Of a stretch of 28,671 nt of DNA, positions 1 through 10,622 are shown piece by piece (positions within the stretch are counted from its first letter, which is position 1; every line of letters starts with the position of its first letter). The stretch comes from Gnetum montanum. Lineage: Eukaryota > Streptophyta > Gnetopsida > Gnetales > Gnetaceae. The stretch is taken from NCBI GenBank assembly GCA_015680685.1, contig MNCI01027080.1, positions 9,939 to 38,609 on the forward strand, read 5' to 3'. The notes under the pieces were generated by a model. It was given only the letters and a program-made list of their open reading frames with translations, did not search any database and had not been told where the DNA came from. The translations under genes were made by a program, and so were the position numbers.

Positions 1-467
1 AGCACCTACGGGTGTGTACGGCTAGTCAAGGAATCGGCTGCTTATCACACTTATGCTAGTTAAGTGCCTCAGTACAACCACTTCGAGCACGTGTGTTACG
101 TGTGGTGATCCCAGTAATGATTAGCATTTGGTAGTCACAGTTGCATAGTTCAGGGTGTGTACGGTAAGTGGGAACAGATGCTGATACTATTTAATTTAGA
201 CTTAGGTCCTTAGTTAGAGTAGTTAGTTCTCTCAACCCTTCACCCTTTAGCATAGGAGATAAACCAGAAAAGACCAAAAAAATCATATACCTTGGACTTA
301 CTTAACCATACACCATGACAACAACAAATAAGTCTGGGAAGACAACGAATGATTAACCCCAAGTGTTCCATGGGGTGTTTAGGCATTTAGTTTGCAGAGT
401 TCAACCGGATCGCACGTGCTATGCTCGTTTCATATGGTTGAGTGTAGTGGTACCTCGCCACTCATCA
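1..467 (+). repeat. Element A: 3' part of a plus-strand LTR
   Basis: This is the 3' part of an LTR whose start lies left of the window. It is the reverse complement, with substitutions, of the LTRs of element B: both carry a block ending in CAGGGTGTGTACGG (about 150-164 here), a stretch around AAGTCTGGGAAGACAACGA (330-350), and the terminal TGAGTGTAGTGGTACC...CTCATCA (440-467). No primer-binding site follows position 467, so this is a 3' LTR or a solo LTR rather than a 5' LTR. The bases after it, ACTAC, are the candidate target duplication, but the partner lies outside the window. A and the left LTR of B face each other as inverted copies separated by 521 bp. Confidence 0.8.
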
Positions 468-988
468 ACTACATTGGCTACATATTTGGGTTTTCTATTT
501 TATCTCAAATACAAACTGATTCTAAGCCTATTTTTCCTTTTTTTTTCTTCCATTTTCAATGTTTTTTGTCCAAATTTTTAGATTTGCAAATGGATTTTTC
601 TTTGCTATGAACTTCGATTTGATATTACTACGATTATCATACATGGTTATGAAACTTATTTAAAATTAAATAACATCTTGTTGAATTTGTAGGGGTTCCA
701 TTCTTGTTTAGAGTTTGTTTTCTTTAGAAAATTTAATTAGTCAGTTGTGTTTACCTTTCCCTTATATTTTTTACTAGATTAGTGTATATAATTATGTGAT
801 GTGGGCATGTGGAATAGATAGGTTAAAGATTGAGTTTGGATATACAGTATCATACATTACCAAAATTTACAATTATGTTTGGGGTTATGTATGAATGTAG
901 ATGTGATGAATTGAATGATTTGAGACTTGTAGAAAATTAGTTATGTTGTTGGGATGACTAACATGGTTGTGGTATTATGTTTTATGAA
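468..988. other. AT-rich flank between elements A and B
   Basis: No gene or recognisable element was seen. The two overlapping small open frames near 363-610 straddle the end of LTR A and have no family resemblance. This is the target sequence into which element B inserted; it continues at 8016 after the ATGAA duplication. It may belong to an older, decayed retroelement. Confidence 0.5.
984..988. repeat. Left target-site duplication of element B
   Basis: ATGAA directly precedes the LTR terminus TGATGAG at 989. The same five bases follow the other end of the element at 8016-8020. A 5-bp duplication is the usual size for Ty3/gypsy integration and fixes both element ends. Confidence 0.85.
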
Positions 989-1737
989 TGATGAGTGGCG
1001 AGGTGCCCCTACACTCAACCATACGAATACAAGCGTTACACACACAATCCAGTCGAAATCCAAGGACTAAGTGCTTACGAGCCTTATGGAACACTTAAGG
1101 TTAATCAATCGTTGTCTTCCCAGACTTACTTGTATTTTCATGGTTGTATGGTTAAGTAAGTCTGAGGTATATGATTTTTATGTCTTTTATCTTTTTATCG
1201 CCTATGCTAAGAGAGGAAAGGGTGAAGAGACTAAGTAACTAACTTTCACTAACTAAGCTTTAATCGTCCTAACATCAGTATCTGTTCCCACTTTCCGTAC
1301 ACACCCTAGACTAGTGCAACACTACTGGGATTACCAAACGCTATTTGTTATTGGGTTACCAAGCGTAGCACACGTGCTCAAAACAGTCGTACTAAATGCA
1401 CTAACTAGGAGTTGAGGGTTGAGAGAGATTAATTATCTAAGAAAGCATTTAATAATTTAACATTAATTAAATCCTAATTAGCTTAGTCCATGCACTGCAA
1501 GGTTTATTAGAGAGTTCATCTTTATTTCCATACAAAAATGTGTGCTCAGGTACAATTTTCTTGAATAAAGATCCATTCACTTTGAGACTCCTACTATGGG
1601 CACATGGAAATTATTCTATCTCTTAAATGGTAAAACTGCCAAAGTTTCACTAAGGGTCTAGATCTAGATGGAGAAAAAAGGGGGAGATGCCTCTTATTTA
1701 TAGAACTAGTGTTGGGCTATGATATCACGTCCCATCA
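989..1737 (-). repeat. Element B 3' LTR
   Basis: This 749-bp LTR reads TGATGGGACG... to ...CACTCATCA on the minus strand. It aligns along its whole length with 7203-8015. By eye the first 190 positions from the low-coordinate end are close to 90% identical. It is about 64 bp shorter than the 5' copy because most of the GATATC-rich U3 repeat upstream of the TATA box is missing (around 1715-1731). The TATA box is at 1695-1702. Confidence 0.85.
1695..1702 (-). promoter_or_regulatory. TATA box in B 3' LTR
   Basis: TATAAATA on the minus strand lies only about 35 bp from the LTR start, against about 98 bp in the sister LTR, because the U3 repeat is contracted here. Confidence 0.5.
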
Positions 1738-1750
1738 TAACCCCATGACT
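1738..1750 (-). other. Purine tract (PPT) of element B
   Basis: On the minus strand the sequence directly before the 3' LTR reads CAGTCATGGGGTTA. The G-run in the same setting (CAGTCATGGGGGYA) occurs next to the 3' LTRs of C (11460) and E (18616). Its conserved position marks it as the plus-strand primer of reverse transcription. Confidence 0.6.
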
Positions 1751-3994
1751 GAATGAAAAATCATCATTGAGTTCCTTACCAAATATTGGGAAGGTATGGG
1801 ATTATTGACTTGAATGGAACTAATGGTGAATGAGGTGACATGTGAACGAATCATCATTATCATACATGAAAAAATTTAGTGTTCATGATAACAAGAGTGA
1901 ACACCATACATATTTAACATTCAACCTTATTTGGCAGCTGAGAGAGAAGAGAGAAGAGAGAGAGAAATGAAGAAGTCTACTGCTACCAATGCCAAGATTG
2001 CGCCTTTCGTTGTCCATCCATAAGCATGCCATCAATCTTGTCCCTTGCATAACTAATTTAGCACCAATCCATTCCAAGTGTTTCCTCTAGATCCATTCCA
2101 TTATTGTATAATTGCCATCTGCACACACAACACAGTCTAATATTAGCAAGGATAAATGAATCATAATGCAATTGATACCTTGCTTCGGTGTAAGGTCCAT
2201 TGGTTGAGTTGTGATATGGCTGATACAGATCTGAAGATATAATTTTGGTGACTACCTGAGGTGTAGGGGTTTAGAGAAAATTGAAAAAATTGGACCAGGA
2301 CCCCCATGACTGAGAGCAAACCTCCGGTAGCGATAGAATGGAAAAAGATAAGGAATAAGAAAGATGGAGAAAAAGAAACAATGGTCAAGCCAATAAAATT
2401 GATGTCAAAGATGGAAATGAACAAAATAGATGGTGATTGCGAAAATGTTTAAAGGAAAGAAATTAACAGATGCACCAAATAGGAATGCCAGTGGGTCCTC
2501 CCCAAAGCAGGCTCATGCCCTTAATGCCCTGACAATCCCACATTCAAAGAGTCCTTAGGCTCTAGGAATGTCATTTGGAGACAAGAGTTAAAGTCTTAAC
2601 CACAAGAATTTACCAAAAAGAAAACAATGTATCCACCAAAATATAGACTAGTGAGACAATGAGGTGATAAATGGGGAAAAAAGGATGAAAAGAAGAGAAT
2701 GGAATGGAATCTCAAGAACAAGGTGATGTACAGCACCTTGTGTGTTAATAGTTAATGTGACTTAGTAGATCCCATTCCAAATTTGGCCTCAACCAAACCA
2801 CATTTAGTGACTTTGCATTAATACATTCGACCCATCCATCCTCTTGAAGTAACAAGAATGCCTTCACCAAAGAGCCACCATCATTCCGACAAAATGAAGG
2901 AGGAGAGAGTAGGAAGCAAGAAGGGCCTTAGTTAGAGGGAACATGTTTATTTTAGTTCTATAACCAGTGCTTGTGGCCCAAATTATTATTTTGTCTAAGG
3001 GGTGTGCTTTGAATTCTCCCTATTTTTTTTTTTTTTGCGTGAGAACCACACCATGCAAAGACTTATTATTTTTATTTGCTCAGCTTCCTGATAATGTGGA
3101 AACGTCAGAATAGTAAGAAAACTCAAGAAGAAAACATCCAAGCACCCAAGAGAATGGCTAGCACAAATGCATCAAATCCCCTTAAAGTCACACCCTTTTC
3201 AATCCTTGAGGTCTTCCTTAGTTTGAGAAATACCCAACCACTGAATCGTTGATAGTTCTTATTATTGGGAAAGGGGTTGTACAGTTCCAAGCCAAGAGAG
3301 ACCATAGAAATTTATGGATGCATGGGTGATGTGGACCCATTGCCTGTATATCAAAAGAACCATACCTTAGGATCAACATCATAACTTAAAGGTAAAAGCC
3401 AAACATTAGCAATCAATGGAATACAGTTCATACCATCAGAGCACTTATTAAGTGAGCAATCAAACAAAGTAATCAAACACACAAAGAAATGAAAAAGTAT
3501 GAATGATGTTGTAAAACAAAAACAAGAAAAGTTAAAAAAATTTATAAAAAAAAAATTTAAAAAGAATTGAGGGCCTAAAATGATTAGCATAGGTGGCCAT
3601 CTCCCCCATGAATGAGTTGGAAGGGAGAGATCCAAAATAATAAGTGAGGTTGTCCTCTTTCAAATGTGCTATGTGCATAGACCATTCTAGATTCATGACA
3701 AGGGTTGGTCGGTTGCACATAGACTAGTATTCTCTTATCAGAGTACTCATTTGGATTTTATAAGATTTTCCAACTTCCCTTGATTGGTGGTTTCAGATTA
3801 AGGGTTGGAAGATGGCAACACTCTTGCTCTAGTGCATCTATGCTTTCTTCATGGGCACAAGTTGGTTCCCCAGTTAGTTCCATGCATATTGGTGGGTTGC
3901 TCTTTTGATTAGCTATCAACCACTAGGTGTTCTCTTGTTGTGTGGTTGCTACATACATGCACTTTTGTATGTTAACTTCATGGGCACACCGATT
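1751..3994 (-). other. Non-coding 3' domain of element B
   Basis: About 2.2 kb lies between the protease remnant and the purine tract. No long reading frame or pol motif was seen. Short blocks are shared, in the same order, with C and E: GTGGGTCC-TCCCCAAAGCAGG (about 2491-2510), AGTGACTTTGCAT (about 2805-2818), GAAGGGCCTTAGTTAGAGGG (about 2920-2940) and ACCATGCAAAGACTTATT (about 3050-3067). The part near 3540-3730 may hold the decayed C-terminus of the polyprotein. The small open frames here are not convincing genes. Confidence 0.5.
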
Positions 3995-4423
3995 TTATGT
4001 AGGAGATGTTGAACGCTCTTGTACGCTATCATCCTCTGTATCACTGTATGTGATGCATGGAACCTTCTTCTTCTTGCTCTTTCCATAAGTTTTTTCCTTA
4101 GATATTTCCAAGAAAAGATCGTGGATTCCTAGGCATGCATTCACGGTACTCAGCCATGCCCTTCCCATTATTATTGGGAAGTTCCCCTTTTCATTGTTGA
4201 CTTGTATCACTAGGAAATTAGCTAGGTATGACCAACCACACACAGTGGTAATGATGTCCTCCATCAATCCCAAGGGAATAGTGATGGATTGGTCAGCCAG
4301 ATCTAAGTGAATATTGCTCTTATTTAATGGACGTAGGTTCTAGGCTTTATACATTTCTTGCGATATCAAGTTGACTCCGAAACTTGAGTCAAGAAGAGCT
4401 TTATGTGGTTCATTCCCAGTGAC
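3995..4423 (-). pseudogene. Retropepsin-like protease remnant (element B)
   Basis: On the minus strand this reads as an aspartic protease of the Ty3/gypsy type. The expected active-site block is present as LLDSSFGVNLI (Asp codon at 4388-4390), where the family has D-S/T-G-A; the catalytic glycine is replaced by Ser. A stop at 4340-4342 follows about 16 codons later. Beyond it come LADQSITIPLGLMEDI and the C-terminal PIIMGRAWLSTVNA, matching the order seen in Athila-type proteases (ADRS...P-G-ED, then ILGRPFLATANA). The open part after the stop is 92 codons from the first Met at 4273. In a living element the enzyme would cleave the Gag polyprotein in the virus-like particle; this copy cannot be active. 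Elements C and E show no equivalent. Confidence 0.75.
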
Positions 4424-5059
4424 TTGGAGGTATATTAGGGGACTTCCAGGATCATAGAATTTCTTGGGAAGGTGGCCCACCTTGATCTAGTCAGTGATGG
4501 TATGTGTTAACATAACCGTATGCGTTGAGCTCTGTTGTTGGTTTTAAGGGAGCTTTGAAGCCTATTTGATGGAGGAATGTTCAGAAGCTCAACTGCTTGT
4601 GGTTGAGAGAGCTTGTTTGGACTATTGGTTTTGAAGAAATGTCTTCTCCTTGTACGATTTTCAGAACCAGTAGTGGGTTGAAGGTTTACTACTCTCGTAG
4701 CATTACATTGCTACGGTTGAGTGGGGATTTACCCTTGTATCAATGGAGTGGGTGGTAGTGCAGCTATAGGTGTAAGAGTGGTAGACGGATTTGGAGAATG
4801 CTATGCATGTGGTGTGTCTCTCCCAGGAAAAGGATTCTTATAGTACTCCTAAGCTTGGTAGTGACGTTGTGGGGTCACATGACCGATAAAGTCACTTGGA
4901 GAGATTGGTTGCTACACGTAATAGCCATATGGATTTGGTTGCCAGTAAGGGTATTGTTTCCTTGGCGGTGGCATCCCCCATGACTATGGGTATTTCCATT
5001 TCTGGTGTTGTTCTATAGGTTTTGGTGGAGTTCCACTTGGATAATACATTAATAGTTGG
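4424..5059 (-). other. Linker between gag and protease (element B)
   Basis: Minus-strand frames here are rich in Pro, Tyr, Gln and Asn (for example YPYWQPNPYGYYV) and interrupted by stops and frameshifts. Similar Pro/Tyr/Ser-rich linkers follow the knuckle in C (about 13986-14198) and E (about 21230-21420). It is read as a disordered spacer of the polyprotein. Confidence 0.45.
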
Positions 5060-7055
5060 TGGAACTACCTTGGGTTACCTTGGGGATAAGGTAACCGATG
5101 GGGTGCTTGTCATTTGTTAAGTCTTGGGTTGAGTGCATACACCCCATACTCTTGTAGATGTGAGATGATTGGGCAACATCCCTGAGGATGGTCATAGTTG
5201 TAGATCTCACATCCACCATCATTGTCTGTATTCTAATCCACAACCTCTTCAGTGATAGCTATTTTACCCTTACCTTTGTTACGTGCATGGTCCAAATCCC
5301 TCTTCTTTTTCTTATCATGGTCACTACTTCGCTTCTTAGACTCCTCTACAATTTTTAAAAATGTTTCAAATCTACTATCTAAGGAGTCCCACATTTGATC
5401 TACCTTAGCCAACACTTCTGTTGTTAATTTCTGAAGTGCAAGGTGTTCCTACTCATCAACTCTTCGAGTGGTGACTCATCCTCCTCCTCATAGAATCTTA
5501 CTCTCCTCTTTCAAAGGGAAGGATCAAAGTTGTATTCCTCTGCTCATTTTCTCTTGCATAACTCTCCTTCTTCCTTAGCTACGTGCTCCAACAATCTATG
5601 AACCTCATGGAACCTAAGTTCTAATAATCTCCCTTGGGCATATGTCCCAAGGGTTCTCCTAGTTTCATATCTTAGCCCATCTACGAGATGGCGTAGTTGA
5701 TCCTGTTGTGTGTAACCATGGCCTGAGCAATGATGTAGTAATGCATAATATTAGCCCATGGCAGCATCCAAGGGTTTGTGATTACCTTACTTCCATCCTT
5801 GGATCTACTTTCTCAAGTTAGACACTTAGGAGTACGTTTGATATTTATTGTTAAACAATTCTAGCATCGTACTCCACCTTCGAATGGATTCAAGTTCTAA
5901 GGACTGGTACCAGCTTTCCACCTCTTTTATGAGTGTCCTTGGGAATAACTTTAATTTTTTCCACTCATTTTCAATGTTCTGTAAGGCATAGGCATCGTGA
6001 AATTCCTATAAGTGGTTTTGCGGATCAACATTATATCCCCCCTCAAATCATGCAATATTATTCATGTCTATTCTCTTGATTCGACTATCTTTTTGGTGCC
6101 TTGTAGGTATTCTAACCACCTCCATAATGTCTAACATGCTTCAGGTTGCAAGTATGGGTTCATCATGGTCATCTCTCTCATGGCACCTGTGATGTCTATG
6201 TAGTTCCCTACTTTCCCTTCTTCCATGTCATGATTCCCTAGAATGCCCTCGTTCTCGCTCTTGATTCTCTCATCGAGGTCTCTCATTTTTCTTACCCTTG
6301 TCCTCACAGTTAGGTTTCTTATGAATGCATCCTGATGTTGTAGGAAAGGGTGAATGTTGTGATGAAGGAGAAGAGGAAGGAGAACCGTCTCCATGACGAT
6401 GTTTCCTACCTTTCCTTCGGTGATCTCGACCCCAATCATGATGATGATGATGATTAGAATTCTCACCCTTATCTTGTGTTTGTATTCCCTCATTGAACAC
6501 TTGGTGTTCATGGGAATCAACACTAGGGTTTTGTATCATGGAGTGAAGGTTCTGATACACCACCTCCTCACTATCGTTAGGAGGGGGAACATCATTTTTT
6601 GGAGAGCCTATTGAGATAGGTTCACCACCCTTAATTTCTCTTATGATAGGCGAAGCATTATGGGGTCCTTTTCCCTTCAACGATGTGTGGTAACTCTCCT
6701 TCCTCAAGTCCCGTCGACGTTACACTTTTGTGGGATGTTAGTCCCTTACGTTGTAATCTCATGCAATGTACTTAGCATATAATTGTGACATGCCAATTCG
6801 TGCAAGGACACGAAGGAGCATGTTGGGGGCGGCTCTGTTTGGAGGCAACACTATGTTACCCTCCAAGTCTCTCCAACGTAGTTATTCGTCTTGATGGAAG
6901 AAAAAGGTAAAGTCAGGTATATAATCATCATGATGAGTATATACCACACTGAATTATTAAGGAACTGGTGGATTTTGGTTATGTGTGTTGTACTGCCAAT
7001 TGTCTTTAGTGTTGGTCCTAGGCGGTGAAGTGCTTTTGTGTGGAGAAGAAGACAT
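5060..7055 (-). pseudogene. gag: gag pseudogene (element B)
   Basis: Capsid polyprotein gene of the element. The start is chosen at the ATG at 7053-7055 because C, E and F begin with the same MS-S context, about 145-160 bp after the primer site. The N-terminal part has a QDE-stop-LRWRDLEGNIVLP block shared with F, then a His/Arg/Ser-rich stretch (about 6370-6480). The Gag core (about 6057-5440) stays in the starting frame but has about eight stops. It includes SWYQSLELESIRRWSTMLEL and LRHLVDGLRYETRRTLGTYA, which resemble the Athila Gag core (W-x-SLP-x-SI-x-W; R-F-x-LL; HG; GL-x-x-TR). A frameshift near 5435 precedes a coiled-coil-like KVDQMWDSLDSRFETFLKIV and a zinc-knuckle remnant (5170-5211). 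Broken; no function expected. Confidence 0.8.
5170..5211 (-). other. Decayed zinc knuckle in gag of element B
   Basis: The minus strand reads CEIYNYDHPQGCCP. The pattern fits C-x2-C-x3-H-x4-C, the Athila-type knuckle, with the second Cys changed to Tyr (a TGT-to-TAT change would do it). Element F at the same place keeps the second Cys and has Tyr for the first. The family normally uses this motif to bind RNA. Confidence 0.55.
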
Positions 7056-7183
7056 TTTACTCTTGTTTGGTGTGTTGTTTGTCGTTATGTTATTTTTTTC
7101 TCTTGATTAACCCTAAGGGTTCATTTTAGATCCCAACAATGTGAATTATTTTCTATGTTCTACGTAGCGCACAAACAACTAAG

Positions 7184-7201
7184 TCCCTGGCAATGGTGCC
7201 A
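7184..7201 (-). other. Primer-binding site (PBS) of element B
   Basis: One base inside the 5' LTR the minus strand reads TGGCACCATTGCCAGGGA. It matches 15 of 18 bases of TGGCGCCGTTGCCGGGGA, the complement of the plant tRNA-Asp 3' end used by Athila/Calypso elements. The three differences are G-to-A changes at CpG positions. Confidence 0.8.
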
Positions 7202-7909
7202 ATGATGAGTGTCAAGGTACCCCTACACTCAACCATATGAATACGAGCGCTACACGCATGATCCGGTTGAACTCCAAGGACTAAGTGCTTACGCGCCTTA
7301 TGGAACACTTAAGGTTAATCAATCGTTGTCTTCCTAGAATTACTTATATTGTCACAGTTGTATGGTTAAGTAAGTCTAAGGTATATGATTTTTATGTCTT
7401 TTATCCTTTTATCGCCTATCCTAATAGAGGAAAGGGTGAAGAGACTAAGTAACTAACTTTAACTAACTAAGCTTTAATTTTCCTAGCATCAGTATCTATT
7501 TCCACTTGTCGTACACACCCTGAAATAGTGCAATGCTACTGGGATTACCAAATGCTATTCGTTACTGGGTTACTAAGCATAGCACACGTGCTTGAAGCAA
7601 TCGTACTGAATGCACTTAACTAGGAATTGAGGGTTGAGAGAGATTAATTATCTAAGAAATCATTTAAGCATTTAACATTAATGAAATCCTAATTAGCTTA
7701 GTCCATGCACTGCACGGTTTATCAGAAAGTTCATCTTTATTACTGTACACAAATATATGCTCAGGTACAATTTGCTCGAATAAAGATCTGTTCACTTTGA
7801 GACTCCTACTGCGGGCACATGGAAATTATTCTATCTCTGGAATGGTAAAACTACCAAAGTTTCACTAAGGATCTAGATCTAGATGGAGAAATAAGGGGGA
7901 GCCACCTCT

Positions 7910-7917
7910 TATTTATA
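7910..7917 (-). promoter_or_regulatory. TATA box in B 5' LTR
   Basis: TATAAATA on the minus strand, about 98 bp from the LTR start. The same box in a similar context is found in every LTR here that retains its U3. Confidence 0.6.
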
Positions 7918-7924
7918 GAACTAG

Positions 7925-8008
7925 CGTCGGGCTGCAATATCACATATGCGATATCGCAGCTAACGACGCAATATCGCGTATGTGATATCACGGCATGTGA
8001 TATCGAGT
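7925..8008 (-). repeat. GATATC-rich U3 repeat of element B
   Basis: Units of about 14-20 bp such as GCAATATCACATAT, GCAATATCGCGTAT and GTGATATCACGGCAT are arranged in tandem just upstream of the TATA box. They are the B version of the repeat seen in E and are mostly deleted in the B 3' LTR. Confidence 0.6.
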
Positions 8009-8015
8009 CCCATCA

Positions 8016-8020
8016 ATGAA
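8016..8020. repeat. Right target-site duplication of element B
   Basis: ATGAA, identical to 984-988, follows the terminal CATCA of the 5' LTR. Confidence 0.85.
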
Positions 8021-8794
8021 TATAGTTCTATTTGGATACTTTTGGAAAATTTGATTATCACTAGTGAGAATTAAAAATTATTATTTATTATTTTATTAGT
8101 AAATTTTAAATCCACATAAATTTGTCTTTAGAAGTTTAATTAAGGTTAAATTGGTGTCATTGGAATTGTCTTCTTATGTACTATACAATTATAGAATTTG
8201 TTTTATCTTTTGGAATATATCTTTTTCAAGGTTATATTAATGGTCATTTTTATAAAATTATATGTAGTTCAAGGAATATGCTTGTACCAATAAATTTTGT
8301 TATGTTATGCTATGATATTATTTTCTTGAAATGTGGATGACTATTAGCCTTGGATATGTGTGATGATGTCATTTGTTTGCTTTGGATGTGTTGTAATTGT
8401 GACATGTAATGGCTTATGTTAGATTGGATTGGTACATGCCTTTGCAATGATGCTTGTAGTTGTTGTTGATAGGTGGCAATGAGGCACCTTGGAGGTAGGC
8501 ATGATTGACCCTTACTATGATGCATTAGTGAGGATCCTATCTTAAGCCTCATCTTGGAAGTGAGAGAGCATAGGTATGTTCATCCCTATAACTAGTATGT
8601 GGCATAGGTATGTACATTCCTATACCCAGTCCATTAGAAGGCTAGTAGTTACAGGTCATAAGTTGATAAACCCTAGTACTGGTCAAGTAAATAAAAAACT
8701 ATTAAAAGACTAGTAGGAAAAGAATTGATTATTAGTATTCATGGTAATGTTACATATGCTAGATTGAGTGCAAATATGCTAACTAGCACATGAC

Positions 8795-8862
8795 TTATGT
8801 GTATATGTTGGTATAGCAACCACATGGATTATGTGTATATGTTGGCATAGCGATCACATGGG
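8795..8862. repeat. 34-bp tandem duplication
   Basis: TTATGTGTATATGTTGG-ATAGC-A-CACATGG occurs twice head to tail (8795-8828 and 8829-8862) with about four differences. A partial third copy starts at 8863. No function is suggested. Confidence 0.8.
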
Positions 8863-9538
8863 TTATGTCATAGCAATAAAAATGTATGTTATAATTGATC
8901 TATAAATGTGTGAATTATGTGATGATTGATGGTATTGTGTGGATAAAAATCCATGAGTATGATTATAGAAATACATGTTGTGTGGAAGACACATGGTGCA
9001 ATGGAAATATGATTGATTATGCTTAACATTGAGTAGATATGTGACTATGTGTTACTTATTAGTTCACTTTAGTAAGGATTATGTCAATACTATGTGTGAT
9101 ATTGTATGTGCATGTGTTTCTTAGAGCACATGCAAGACTAACTATTAATGTAGATTGCTTTGTGTCCCATTCCTCTTCTTTGATGTAGCACTTATTAGCC
9201 ATCTAGCAAAGGAAGTGTAAAGAACTCCTACTCAATTTTATACTAACTTTATTTATTTACAAGAGGAGACTATAGGGGTGTAGGAGAGCACTAATAGGAC
9301 TAAGGAGAGGGATTTCTATGAGGATTTTTTGATGCATATTTCTATGTATTGATGTATAGTTTTCTATAGACTATTTATATTTGCATGATCCTCATACTAC
9401 TTTAATGTGTATGATGTTGATATTTTGGTATATTGTGAGAGCAATATAGATTTTTGATGTATGTAAAGACATGTATTTTTATAGATTGATGTGTATGCTT
9501 AGTCTTTGTTTTGACATGAATTTTTATATACTTTAATG

Positions 9539-9554
9539 ATATATATATATATAT
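9539..9554. repeat. AT dinucleotide microsatellite
   Basis: A run of about eight AT units in AT-rich DNA. Confidence 0.85.
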
Positions 9555-9685
9555 TGAGTGGCTTGTTCTTAATTTATTTCCATGCATCATTGGATTCTTG
9601 ATTTATCATGCTTCTATTTGGCTATTACTAGTGATCCTAGGTGTCACTTTCTCCTAGCCATATGCAATAGGGTAGGATGTTACAC

Positions 9686-10622
9686 ATTAATTCTCCTAGC
9701 ATTAAAGATCAATGAATTAAAGATATGCCAATTACTAATTACAGCTTCTAACTAGAGTTACACTATGTACATCTTGTATTCTTTGGTTACCTCAGTAAAG
9801 GTAGGATAAATCCTTATTCCCAACTTATATTATTTGATAATATTGCTTACCTAATATTAAGATTATAATTTAAATAAAAAATATAAAAAAATAAATATCA
9901 TAAAGGTTTAAAAAAATCCCTGTTGCTTCATCTTCTTCTAGGGTATAGGAGATGTAGTTGTAGCTTAACCATAATGAAGATATGGTAAAATAACCATGTT
10001 CTAGATGGTAAGGCTTAATGTTTCTCATCAACTTTTTCCTTTAAAACTAACTCCTATAATTCTGTAACTTGGAAGGTGTTGATCATCATAGCTAGTTGTA
10101 GTAGCATAATTGATAAACTTAAGCTCTTGATGAACATCATTTATAAGCATTATCAACTTCTAAATTCAAGAATTCAACTTATTTATGAATGGCTTGATGT
10201 AGAGAGAATATGTACTAGCTAATAAAATGGTGCAATGAATTTACTAGAATGTTTCCCTTAAATTTAGCTCCTTATTTGAATAGTTTTCTACATTCCTAGA
10301 TTTCAAGAGTTGGTGAACAATACTTCTTGCTTTAGCATTCAAAGCTTCATAGAAAATAAATGGTATGGGATTGGTAAAGAATAGGAATAGCTTAGTCTTT
10401 AAGCTTTTCTTAAATCAATCAATTAAATAATATTTTTAACAAAGTTTGAATAGGTTAGATCAATGATTTCATGTGTCTAACCATACATACATATTTTCTT
10501 AATAATTGTATCTTTGGTATCAATAATAAGCTAACAAAACTATGATATCTTGATCATTTTTAACTTCTTGGTTGAATATTTTGGATTTTAAAAATCATAT
10601 TACCATTTAGGATGATGGTAAG
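9686..10622. other. AT-rich flank left of element C
   Basis: No recognised feature. The minus strand holds fragments that look weakly protein-like around 10240-10480, but they are broken by many stops and match no family I can name. Confidence 0.4.
10618..10622. repeat. Left target-site duplication of element C
   Basis: GTAAG lies before the LTR terminus at 10623. GTAAT follows the other end at 16861-16865, so four of five bases match, consistent with one later mutation. Confidence 0.65.

Larger units (their letters stand above)
989..8015 (-). mobile_element. Element B: complete non-autonomous Athila-like LTR retrotransposon (gag plus broken protease)
   Basis: This is a 7027-bp element read on the minus strand. 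In transcriptional order it has a 5' LTR (7203-8015), a tRNA-Asp-type primer site, a decayed gag starting at 7055, a Pro/Tyr/Gln-rich linker, a retropepsin-like segment (3995-4423), about 1.8-2.2 kb of non-coding DNA, a short purine tract and a 3' LTR (989-1737). It is bounded by perfect 5-bp duplications ATGAA. No reverse transcriptase, RNase H or integrase motif was recognised between the protease and the 3' LTR, and the space there is too short for a full pol. The element would therefore depend on proteins from elsewhere. Family placement rests on the primer site, the Gag core and the protease context, all Athila-like. Confidence 0.85.
7203..8015 (-). repeat. Element B 5' LTR
   Basis: This 813-bp LTR reads TGATGGGACTCGATATC... 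to ...TGACACTCATCA on the minus strand. U3 is short and contains a degenerate tandem repeat with perfect palindromes GCGATATCGC (7948-7957) and GTGATATCAC (7982-7991) upstream of the TATA box (7910-7917). The R/U5 part carries the doublet TTGGTAACCCAGTA described in the findings (7536-7582). Confidence 0.85.
8016..9685. other. AT-rich flank, possibly an old chromovirus-type LTR
   Basis: No gene was seen. The end of the stretch, GGTGTCACTTTCTCCTAGCC...GGGTAGGATGTTACA (about 9638-9685), resembles the 3' end of Tekay/del-type LTRs, which typically finish GGGTGTTACA after a G-rich run, once CpG decay is allowed for. No primer site follows, so it would be a solo or 3' LTR. The left part would be 468-988, interrupted by element B. 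This rests on recall of the family and is weak. Confidence 0.25.

Noticed and set aside
363-610. Two overlapping small open frames rich in Phe and Leu
   Set aside because: They cross the end of LTR A into AT-rich flank; composition reflects T-rich DNA and no family resemblance was seen.
3351-3720. Possible membrane protein or env-like gene in element B
   Set aside because: The Phe-rich stretch comes from A-rich DNA on the plus strand. There is no start context or conserved counterpart in C or E, and no support for an envelope-like gene.
1751-3994. Reverse transcriptase or integrase in element B
   Set aside because: No Y-x-DD, zinc-binding HHCC or DDE pattern was recognised by eye, and the spacing is too small for complete pol domains. 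A profile search would settle it.
6393-6614. Plus-strand open frame with a run of Met codons
   Set aside because: Antisense shadow of the His/Arg-rich part of gag in element B.
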